A DNA stretch of 64,000 bases from NCBI GenBank assembly GCA_017429475.1, contig JAFROX010000006.1, forward strand, positions 1-64,000, given 5' to 3'. The notes beneath the pieces are model-generated. The model had not been told where the DNA came from, ran no database searches, and was given only the letters and a program-made list of their open reading frames with translations. This stretch comes from Bacteroidales bacterium (GTDB lineage: Bacteria > Bacteroidota > Bacteroidia > Bacteroidales > UBA932). A program made the position numbers and the translations under genes. Below are positions 44,333 to 52,014 of the stretch, one piece after another. Every line of letters begins with the position of its first letter. Within the stretch, counting starts at the first letter, position 1.

Positions 44333-44785
44333 ATGGCACTTGTTAGAAGAAATCAGAATTGGTTGCCGTCATTTTTCAATGACTTTTTCGACAACGACTG
44401 GATGGACAGAGTAAACGCATACAATAATGCGACTGCCCCCGCTATAAACGTTAAGGAATCCAAAAATGCATATACCGTCGAGGTTGCAGCCCCGGGTATG
44501 ACCAAGGAGGATTTCCAGGTACACGTAGATGAGGATGACAACCTGGTCATCTCTATCGAGAGCAAGAAAGAAGACAAGGAGGAGAACAAGGAGGAGAACA
44601 AGGATACCCACTACCTCCGTCACGAGTTCTCATATGCAAAATTCCAGCAGACAATGCTGCTGCCCGAAGATGTAGATGTGGAGAAGATCGATGCCAAGGT
44701 TGAGCACGGCGTGCTGACCATCGATCTGCCGAAACGCCAGCATGTAGAGCAGCCCAAGGCCAAGAGGCCGATCTGCATCAAATAA
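44333..44785 (+). CDS. Hsp20/alpha-crystallin small heat-shock protein
   Basis: 150 aa. An N-terminal aromatic arm (NQNWLPSFFNDFFDNDWMDR) precedes the alpha-crystallin domain (INVKESKNAYTVEVAAPGMTKEDFQVHVDEDDNLVISIESK). A charged loop (KEDKEENKEENKD) and the conserved VEHGVLTIDLPK close to the end follow. It is an ATP-independent holdase that binds unfolding proteins. Position beside a presumed redox regulator suggests oxidative or nitrosative stress induction. It ends at a strong terminator. Confidence 0.95.
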   Translation: MALVRRNQNWLPSFFNDFFDNDWMDRVNAYNNATAPAINVKESKNAYTVEVAAPGMTKEDFQVHVDEDDNLVISIESKKEDKEENKEENKDTHYLRHEFSYAKFQQTMLLPEDVDVEKIDAKVEHGVLTIDLPKRQHVEQPKAKRPICIK

Positions 44786-44818
44786 CATAATATCTGTGCG
44801 AGACAGATAAAACGGTTG

Positions 44819-44848
44819 CCCCGGAGGCTTGTGCTTCCGGGGTTTTTT
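44819..44848 (+). terminator. Intrinsic terminator after hsp20
   Basis: A 10-bp stem, CCCCGGAGGC (44819-44828) with GCTTCCGGGG (44833-44842), loop TTGT, is followed by six T. It also argues against the in-frame start at 44816 for the next gene, which would place the start inside this hairpin. Confidence 0.9.
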
Positions 44849-44875
44849 CATATTTTTACAAATTGCATCGAACAG

Positions 44876-46300
44876 ATGGCTGGCAGCAAAGAGATACTTT
44901 TAGGCAGAATACGTGACGGAGAACCGCTTGCTCTCGGGCAACAGGTGAGGCTGACGCTTTACCTGTGCGGACCGGCCATAATGGCACAGGTGGCATCCGT
45001 GCTGCTACAGTTCATTGATGCCTCGATGGTCGGCAGCCTGGGCGCCAATCCTTCTGCATCCATCGGCCTGGTATCCACCACAACCTGGATTTTCGGCGGA
45101 TTCGCAATTGCTGCGGCACAAGGATTCTCGGTGCAGGTGGCCCATCTTATCGGTTCGAACGATTTCGCTCAGGCACGGAATGTAGTGAGGCAGGGGCTTG
45201 TAAGCGTCATCGTGTTCAGCATCTGCCTGTCTCTTGCCGGACTTTCCATCGCAGGACCTCTTCCCGGATGGCTCGGCGGCAGCCCTGAAATCAACGGTGC
45301 CGCTTCGGCATACTTCCGGACATACGAGATGTTCCTGCCGGCGTCGCAGCTCGTATTCCTGGGAGCCACGATGCTTTCCTGCAGCGGAAACACGAAGGTT
45401 CCGGCAATGCTCAATGTGATGATGTGCGTGCTCGACGTCATCTTCAACTTCCTGCTGATTTTCCCTACCAGGGACATCAGCCTGTTCGGAGCACAGGTAA
45501 CGATGCCGGGTGCTGGAATGGGTGTGCGCGGAGCAGCCCTTGGAACAGGTCTCTCAGAGGCCATCACCGCAGTTGCGATGCTTTATTTCCTGCTGGTCCG
45601 CTCGAAAGAGCTCAGCATAGTCCACGAGACCGGATCCTTCAGGCCCACATCGCATTGCCTGAAACACGCCCTCGGCATCAGCGGACCGATGTGGGTGCAG
45701 AACGTCATAATGCGCGGAGCACATATAGCCAGCACGGTCATCGTGGCTCCTCTCGGAGCGGTGGCGATAGCTGCCAATTCGTTTGCCATAACTGCAGAAA
45801 GTTTCTGCTATATGCCTGGCTACGGTATGGGCGATGCGGCAACGACGCTTGTCGGGCAGAGCATCGGGGCCAAACGGCGTGAACTTGTGCGGAGTTTTTC
45901 CCGCATTACCCTGGTTCTCGGAATGGGAATGATGTCGGCTCTGGCAGTGGTGATGTACTTCATAGCCCCGCAGCTGATGTCACTTCTGAGTTCCGATCCT
46001 GACGTAGTCGCTCTGGGAGCCCGCGTGCTGCGCATAGAGGCTTTCGCAGAGGCCGGCTATGCCGCCGCGATCGTGGCTTACGGATCCTGTGTCGGAGCCA
46101 GTGACACGACTGTGCCTAGCATTATGAACCTTGCCAGCATGTGGCTGGTGCGCATCGTTCCGGCTATTTTCCTGACCAGAATTTACGGCCTGGTCGGATA
46201 CTGGATATGTATGTGTGTCGAGCTTAATGTCAGGGGACTGCTCTTCATAGGCCGCATAAGCGGGGACAAATGGATGAAGAATATGATAAAAACAACATAA
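44876..46300 (+). CDS. MATE family efflux transporter
   Basis: An inner-membrane drug or metabolite:cation antiporter with about twelve helices in two repeats. Starting at the ATG 44876 it is 474 aa; the open frame reaches 44816 through the terminator. MATE-like stretches include GPAIMAQVASVLLQFIDASMVGSLG, YEMFLPASQLVFLGATMLSCSGNTKVPAMLNV and ANSFAITAESFCYMPGYGMGDAATTLVGQSIGA. Substrate unknown. DUF3737 follows 5 nt later. Confidence 0.93.
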   Translation: MAGSKEILLGRIRDGEPLALGQQVRLTLYLCGPAIMAQVASVLLQFIDASMVGSLGANPSASIGLVSTTTWIFGGFAIAAAQGFSVQVAHLIGSNDFAQARNVVRQGLVSVIVFSICLSLAGLSIAGPLPGWLGGSPEINGAASAYFRTYEMFLPASQLVFLGATMLSCSGNTKVPAMLNVMMCVLDVIFNFLLIFPTRDISLFGAQVTMPGAGMGVRGAALGTGLSEAITAVAMLYFLLVRSKELSIVHETGSFRPTSHCLKHALGISGPMWVQNVIMRGAHIASTVIVAPLGAVAIAANSFAITAESFCYMPGYGMGDAATTLVGQSIGAKRRELVRSFSRITLVLGMGMMSALAVVMYFIAPQLMSLLSSDPDVVALGARVLRIEAFAEAGYAAAIVAYGSCVGASDTTVPSIMNLASMWLVRIVPAIFLTRIYGLVGYWICMCVELNVRGLLFIGRISGDKWMKNMIKTT

Positions 46301-46305
46301 ACGAT

Positions 46306-47148
46306 ATGAAAGAAATCAAAAATCAGGAATTCGGAGGTGAGAGGCCGCTGTATTGTGAGCACGACCTCTATCTCGAAAACGTAGTCATCCACGCAGGCGA
46401 ATCCGCGATCAAGGAGACTTCGGACATCACTGCAGTAAACTGCCGCTTCGAAGGTAAATACCCTTTCTGGTGCTGTGACCGCTTCATGGTGAAGAACTGT
46501 ATATTCACTGTAGGTGCACGCGCCGCACTTTGGTATTCGCGCGACCTGCTGATGGAGGACACCATAGTGGACGCTCCCAAGATGTTCCGCGAAATGGACC
46601 GCCTGACATTGCGCCGCGTCATCATCGATTCTGCTGCAGAGACACTTTGGCACTGCGGCCACGTAACTCTCGAGGATGTGCGCGCAGACCGTGCCGACTA
46701 CATATTCATGCATTGCCACGACGTAGAAATTAAGAACTTCAAGCTCAACGGCAACTATTCGTTCCAGTGGGCGAAGAATGTCGTGATACGTGACTCCATC
46801 CTCAACACAAAGGATGCATTCTGGGAGGCGGAGAACGTCACGGTCTACGATTCAGTCATCGATGGAGAATTCCTCGGCTGGCACTCCCGCGGCCTGCATC
46901 TGATCCGCTGCCACATCGGCGGTTCGCAGGCGCTCTGCTATGCCGACGACCTCGTGCTCGAGGACTGCACCTTTGCCGACGACGCCGACCTGGCATTCGA
47001 GTACAGCAGCGTGAAGGCCACCATCAAGGGGCATATCACTTCAATCAAGAATCCGAAGACCGGTTACATCAAGGCAGACAGCTGCGGCGAAGTGATTATC
47101 GACGGCAACATCAAGGCTCCCGGCGACTGCGACATCAAAATAGGATAG
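46306..47148 (+). CDS. DUF3737 family right-handed beta-helix protein
   Basis: 280 aa from the ATG at 46306 (5 nt after the MATE stop; the frame is open from 46270). The sequence is a ladder of ~20-residue turns (LYLENVVIHAGESAIKE, AVNCRFEGKYPFWC, LTLRRVIIDSAAETLWHC), as in pectate-lyase-like beta helices. No signal peptide is seen. The family is widespread next to transporters and aminotransferases; I know no established function. Confidence 0.85.
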   Translation: MKEIKNQEFGGERPLYCEHDLYLENVVIHAGESAIKETSDITAVNCRFEGKYPFWCCDRFMVKNCIFTVGARAALWYSRDLLMEDTIVDAPKMFREMDRLTLRRVIIDSAAETLWHCGHVTLEDVRADRADYIFMHCHDVEIKNFKLNGNYSFQWAKNVVIRDSILNTKDAFWEAENVTVYDSVIDGEFLGWHSRGLHLIRCHIGGSQALCYADDLVLEDCTFADDADLAFEYSSVKATIKGHITSIKNPKTGYIKADSCGEVIIDGNIKAPGDCDIKIG

Positions 47149-47153
47149 AGGCT

Positions 47154-48332
47154 ATGTACGATTTCGACGAAATAGTCAACCGCAGAGGTACGGGTTCCTA
47201 CAAGTGGGATTCACTGCCGCCTGCAGGAGTCTCAGGAGACGACGTCATCCCTCTCTGGGTGGCCGATATGGATTTCAAGACGGCGCCGTTCATCGTGGAT
47301 GCCCTGCGCAAGCGCGTGGAGCACGGCGTGTTCGGCTATGTCAAAGTGCCGGACAGCTATTACGAAGCCGTCATCCGCTGGTTCGCCGCCCGACATAGCT
47401 GGAACATCAAGAAGGATTGGATACTTTATACCACCGGCGTGGTACCGGCACTCTCGGCCGTCATCAAGGCTTACTGCAAGCCCTCCGACAAGGTCATCGT
47501 GCAGACTCCGGTGTTCAACTGCTTCTTCTCGTCGATACGCAATAACGGCTGTGAAATCCTCGACGTCCCCCTGTTGTACAATGACAGGACCTATAGTTTC
47601 GATTTCGAAGGTCTGGATAGCGCCTGTGCCGACCCCAAGACCCGCCTCCTGCTGCTCTGTAATCCCCACAATCCTGCCGGAAGAGTATGGAGCGCCGAGG
47701 AACTTGCCAGGGTGGGAGAGATAGCCCGCAGGCACGGCGTCGTGGTAGTGAGCGACGAAATCCATTGCGAGATAGTGATGCCGGGACACCGTTTCGTGCC
47801 GTTCGCCTCGACATCGGCAGAGAACCAGTCAAACTGCATCACCCTTTGCTCGCCGAGCAAGAGTTTCAACATCGCGGGACTCCAGATAGCTAATATCGTC
47901 ACTGACAATGCAGATTGGCTCAGACGCATCGACAGGGCCGTCAACGACAATGAAATCTGCGATGTAAATCCCTTCGGCGTTGTTGCCCTGCAGGCAGCCT
48001 ATTCGGAGCAGGGAGCAGGCTGGCTGGATGAGCTCAATGAGTACATCTTCTCAAACTATAAGCTGTTGAAGGAGAAGATCACGGCTTTCCCCGTCTGCGA
48101 ACTGGAAGGCACATATCTGGCCTGGATCGACGTGAGCGGCATCGGAATGCCGTCTGAACAGATGGAGGAAGAACTCCTGCGCAGGGAGAAGGTATGGATA
48201 AACGCTGGGACTATGTACGGCACCGAAGGGTTCATCCGGGTGAACCTGGCGTGTCCGAGGTCAGTGCTGTCAGAAGGGATTGAGCGCCTCAGGCGCGGTC
48301 TTGCCTCATTGGCAGCCGCTTTCCGTAAGTAA
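47154..48332 (+). CDS. MalY/PatB-type PLP aminotransferase or C-S lyase
   Basis: 392 aa, fold-type I. Features: the N-terminal FDEIVNRRGTGSYKWD and VIPLWVADMDFKTAP typical of MalY/PatB; CNPHNPAGRVW; the SDEIHCEIV aspartate; and the PLP Lys in SPSKSFNIAGLQ. Members cleave cystathionine or cysteine conjugates, or transaminate. Its end overlaps the convergent DUF418 gene by 44 nt. Confidence 0.93.
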   Translation: MYDFDEIVNRRGTGSYKWDSLPPAGVSGDDVIPLWVADMDFKTAPFIVDALRKRVEHGVFGYVKVPDSYYEAVIRWFAARHSWNIKKDWILYTTGVVPALSAVIKAYCKPSDKVIVQTPVFNCFFSSIRNNGCEILDVPLLYNDRTYSFDFEGLDSACADPKTRLLLLCNPHNPAGRVWSAEELARVGEIARRHGVVVVSDEIHCEIVMPGHRFVPFASTSAENQSNCITLCSPSKSFNIAGLQIANIVTDNADWLRRIDRAVNDNEICDVNPFGVVALQAAYSEQGAGWLDELNEYIFSNYKLLKEKITAFPVCELEGTYLAWIDVSGIGMPSEQMEEELLRREKVWINAGTMYGTEGFIRVNLACPRSVLSEGIERLRRGLASLAAAFRK

Positions 48333-49452
48333 TCATACGCCATACCCATTCCACGGGTCCGTAGCGGAAATGCTTCAGCCAGATTCCGCTGAAGAAAACC
48401 TGGAATGCGTAGACACCGAGCGCAATCAGTTCGGTGGCGAGCAGGTCGACGCCGGCTCCCAGGCCAAATCCGATTCCGTAAAAAATCAGGATGCCGAAGA
48501 CTGACTGGCTGAGGTAGTTGGTGCAGGCCATGCGGCCGGTCGCGGCAAGTCTTTTCCAGAGAGCCGATTCAGGACGCCTTTCGAACAGAAGGCAGAAGCC
48601 TGCGGCATAAGCCAGCCCCATAGGATAGACGCTCAGCAGGTAACTGATGGCCCTGAGGACCGTCGGGCCGCCCTCCATGCTTAAATATGTATAAAGCAGG
48701 GATACGGGAAGGCCTATGGCCAGACCTGCCGTCAGGACGGTGCGGAGCAATTTCTTATGTGCCGTGAGGTCGGCGTAGATCTTGTGCCGTCCTATGCAGG
48801 AACCCAGCAGGAACAGGCCCAGCACCTTGAAATACCTGTGGCTGCTCACGAATTCCCACATTCTCTCGACTGCTCCCATCCGCAGGAAACGGTGCATTTC
48901 ACCGTATCCGTCGATATCCCTCAGCCAGGTGCCGAAATTGTCTTCGGTTATGCCGTAGCGGTCGCACAACCCCCAATAGGCATTCTCAAGCGGATCGGCC
49001 AGATGGGGGAAGATTGCATCGGAAAGGACGGGCAGCGCGAGGAAAATGCCTGCGACAGTGAGTAAACTGCGCGTAGGCAGCCGATGGAGGAGGGGCAGCA
49101 GCATTCCCATCGCTGCATATAGCATAAGGATGTCCCCGCTCCACAGGAACAGCAGGTGCAGGAGTCCAATCAGGAAAAGTACCGACATACGCCGGTAGAA
49201 CGTCCGCGTCTGCTGGTCGGCATTGTCCAGCTGTATGCTGAAACTTATGCCGAACAGCAACGAGAACAGTGTATAGAATTTGCCATCGATGAAAAAGTAC
49301 TGCAAAGCCCTGACCACGCGGTCAAGGGGAGACCAGGATGCGGGGTCGGCGAAAGTCCAGAGCGAAAACTCCGGGAAATTTGCCAGGATTATGCCCGCAA
49401 GGGCAAATCCGCGTAATGCATCCAGGACAACGTACCTTTTCTTTACGGCCAT
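48289..49452 (-). CDS. DUF418 family membrane protein
   Basis: 387 aa with about ten hydrophobic segments. It opens RYVVLDALRGFALAGIILANFPEF, has LLFGISFSIQ, and closes with GRMACTNYLSQSVFGILIFYG and HFRYGPVEWVWRMITYG, the C-terminal DUF418 signature. It belongs to a family of predicted transporters or acyltransferase-like membrane proteins of unknown substrate. It is 1 nt behind the metalloprotease gene on the same strand. Confidence 0.9.
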   Translation of the reverse strand: MAVKKRYVVLDALRGFALAGIILANFPEFSLWTFADPASWSPLDRVVRALQYFFIDGKFYTLFSLLFGISFSIQLDNADQQTRTFYRRMSVLFLIGLLHLLFLWSGDILMLYAAMGMLLPLLHRLPTRSLLTVAGIFLALPVLSDAIFPHLADPLENAYWGLCDRYGITEDNFGTWLRDIDGYGEMHRFLRMGAVERMWEFVSSHRYFKVLGLFLLGSCIGRHKIYADLTAHKKLLRTVLTAGLAIGLPVSLLYTYLSMEGGPTVLRAISYLLSVYPMGLAYAAGFCLLFERRPESALWKRLAATGRMACTNYLSQSVFGILIFYGIGFGLGAGVDLLATELIALGVYAFQVFFSGIWLKHFRYGPVEWVWRMITYGKRLPMRQDRA

Positions 49453-49453
49453 T

Positions 49454-51889
49454 TTATTTGGCCGAGAGCTGGTCTTTTATCTGCTTGGCGATAGCCTGCC
49501 AGTGGGCTTTTGTGGCAGCGTCGGAAGATTTGGCCTTCTCTGCCTTTTTCTGGATGTCCATCAGGGTTGCCAGCAGCAGGTTGCGGCTGTCGGAAGTGGC
49601 GGCTGCAGAGCTGTTCACAACCTCGAGGGCGGAGCTGACGAAGCGGCGCTGCAGATAGCGACGGTAGCTGTCAACCTTGCCTCCCTTGCCCAGCTCTGAG
49701 AAGATCATTCCGGTAAGGTCGTCGAGATACTCCTGGGGGCTGTACTGCGAATTGTCGAACAGATAGAACTGGTCCAGACGGTTCAGCTTGGCGATGCTCA
49801 GCAGGTTCGACGAGCTCACCACGCCGTTCACGAGAGTGTATAGGCTGTTCTCGGGAGTGTCGGTGAGATCCCAGATGTACGGCACGTCGAGCAGCCATTC
49901 AGGCTTGTGGAACAGATTTTCGTCAAGCCAGTTGAGGGCTCTCTTCTGGCGGTCCTTGGGAACCGGGGCGTATTTGACTGCGTTGGTCTCCTCTATGCTG
50001 TGGTTGGTGATGAAGCGGCCTGCGATGTTGGCAGACACGTGGCCGAGGTAGCGGTTGAACTGGCTCACCACTGCCTGGTACATACGGTTCACGTTGGTGT
50101 ACATATCGGCTTCTTCCTTGTTCCATTCGGGAATCTGGGGAAGTATGCGCTTCAAGTTGAGGATACCGTAGGTGCTGGCTGCCACTGCGTCGTCGCTGAG
50201 GTCTTCGGTCAGAGCACGCGGGTCTCCGTCACGGCCTTCGCCGCCGAACCACAGGCGCGGGTTGTCAGCCAGACGCTCGATGATCACCTTGTTCCAGTAG
50301 AGGTGGTCTTCCTTTGCGGTCTTGAAGTATGTGGGTTTGTATCCGAACTCGATGGCCCATTTGTCATAGTCGTTGATGCGGGGGTAGAGGCCTGCCTTGG
50401 AGATATTGTCTTCGGGCTGGGCTACATAGTTGAAACGGGCATAGTCCATAATGCTGACGGTGTGGCCGTGGGCCTCGACCCACTCCTTGTCGCGGAGCTT
50501 CTCGACGGGAGTCTGGCTGCTTGAACCCATATTGTGGCGCAGGCCGAGGGTATGGCCTACTTCGTGGGACGAAACGAAACGGATGAGGTCGCCCATCAGT
50601 TCTTCGTCATATTTGATCTTGCGGGCGCGGGGGTCAACCGCTCCGGCCTGAACCTGATACCAGTCGTGAACGAGAGTCATCACGTTGTGATACCAACCGA
50701 TGTGGCTTTCGATGATCTCTCCCGAGCGCGGGTCGTGCACGTTCGGACCGTATGCATTGGCTATGTCTGACGCGAGGTAGCGGATCACTGAGAAACGGGC
50801 GTCCTCGAGGCTCATCGTAGTGTCGTTCTCGGGCCATTCCTCGGCGCGGATGGCGTTCTTCCAGCCGGCCTGCTCGAAGGCTACGTTCCAGTCGTTGACG
50901 CCGGCGATGAGATATTTTCGCCACTGCTTGGGAGTCGCGGGGTCTATGTAGTATACGATGGGTTTGATGGGCTCTACAAGTTCTCCTCTCTTCTGGCGCT
51001 CGACGTCCTCGGGTTTGGCCTCAAGGCGCCAGCGTGCAATGAACCTTATCTGCTCTACGCCCTGCTGGTCATCGCTGAACTCGGTGTAGCCTCCTGCGAA
51101 GAAGCCGACTCTCGGGTCGAACCATCTCTGCTGCATCGGAGTTTCGGGAAGAAGGACTATTGATGTGTTGAGGACAACAGTCACCGCTCCGGCTTCACGG
51201 CCTGCGGGCAGGTTGGTCGACTGCTGGCCGCCCTGGCCAGGGCCGCCGGCGGGAGCGTTGTATGCAAATGTCTTGGTAACAGTGACTTCAGTGTTGATGG
51301 GGTAGGTGCGGATGCTGTTGATGAAACTTGCATCGGGCCTTACTGCTCCAAGGTTGAACTGGCGCTTGTCTCCGGGAGAGAGTGAGAAGACCTGAAGGTC
51401 ACCTTCGAAGAGGCTGTTGGCCTTGATCCTGGTCACTCCTTCGGGTGCGTCTTTCTCTGGTTTGAAGGATGCTACTATAGGATTTTCGGAGCTGACCTCG
51501 ACGGCTTTGCGTATTGCCTGGTCCTCAGCTGCGACCGTGCTGTACACATCGGCCCTAAGCAGCAGGTTTCCGTTGGGAGCCTTCTCCCAGTATATCATTT
51601 TCTCGTTGACTTCTTCGCCGCCATAGTTGCCGGCGCCGACAGTCATGCTTGTGAAGCGGGTTACGGCGAGCATCCGGCGTCCCAGAAGGTCGTCAGGCAC
51701 GTCGAAATACCAGTCGTTCTCGTTATGTGCCACACCCACCATTCCGGGAGTGACTTTCAGTTCGACTTTTTTCTCTTCTTGTTTGTCGTTTTCCTTGGCA
51801 TTGGCTGCCGAGGGCCTGTTGGGCTGGGCTCCAGCCAGAGTGCAGACAGCTATCAGACCTGCTGCGATAAGGATGAGTTTTCTTGACAT
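49454..51889 (-). CDS. Zinc-dependent metalloprotease (DUF5117/DUF4953 type), exported
   Basis: 811 aa. A signal peptide (LILIAAGLIAVCTLAGAQ) is followed by a DUF5118/5117-like N-terminal beta region. A metzincin-type domain has HEVGHTLGLRHN (about residue 440), the HExxHxxGxxH zinc motif. The C-terminal ~300 residues are the DUF4953-like helical part. A substrate is not known; the family is common in Bacteroidota. Signal and zinc site make it a secreted or periplasmic protease. Confidence 0.88.
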   Translation of the reverse strand: MSRKLILIAAGLIAVCTLAGAQPNRPSAANAKENDKQEEKKVELKVTPGMVGVAHNENDWYFDVPDDLLGRRMLAVTRFTSMTVGAGNYGGEEVNEKMIYWEKAPNGNLLLRADVYSTVAAEDQAIRKAVEVSSENPIVASFKPEKDAPEGVTRIKANSLFEGDLQVFSLSPGDKRQFNLGAVRPDASFINSIRTYPINTEVTVTKTFAYNAPAGGPGQGGQQSTNLPAGREAGAVTVVLNTSIVLLPETPMQQRWFDPRVGFFAGGYTEFSDDQQGVEQIRFIARWRLEAKPEDVERQKRGELVEPIKPIVYYIDPATPKQWRKYLIAGVNDWNVAFEQAGWKNAIRAEEWPENDTTMSLEDARFSVIRYLASDIANAYGPNVHDPRSGEIIESHIGWYHNVMTLVHDWYQVQAGAVDPRARKIKYDEELMGDLIRFVSSHEVGHTLGLRHNMGSSSQTPVEKLRDKEWVEAHGHTVSIMDYARFNYVAQPEDNISKAGLYPRINDYDKWAIEFGYKPTYFKTAKEDHLYWNKVIIERLADNPRLWFGGEGRDGDPRALTEDLSDDAVAASTYGILNLKRILPQIPEWNKEEADMYTNVNRMYQAVVSQFNRYLGHVSANIAGRFITNHSIEETNAVKYAPVPKDRQKRALNWLDENLFHKPEWLLDVPYIWDLTDTPENSLYTLVNGVVSSSNLLSIAKLNRLDQFYLFDNSQYSPQEYLDDLTGMIFSELGKGGKVDSYRRYLQRRFVSSALEVVNSSAAATSDSRNLLLATLMDIQKKAEKAKSSDAATKAHWQAIAKQIKDQLSAK

Positions 51890-52014
51890 AATAGTGGTTC
51901 TTGAAAAGTGTCTGAAAGGTAAGCATTTTTGTATTAATACCAGTAAACATAAGGGGCCATCACCAATAATAGTGATACTTAATTGACAGAAAATTGCGAC
52001 CTTTGCAATCCAAG

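Noticed and set aside
44816-44875. N-terminal extension of the MATE protein
   Set aside because: These 20 codons cross the hsp20 terminator hairpin and have no match to the MATE start; the ATG at 44876 gives the normal length.
51890-52014. Fur or DtxR box upstream of feoAB
   Set aside because: The region is AT-rich but has no 19-bp dyad resembling either consensus.
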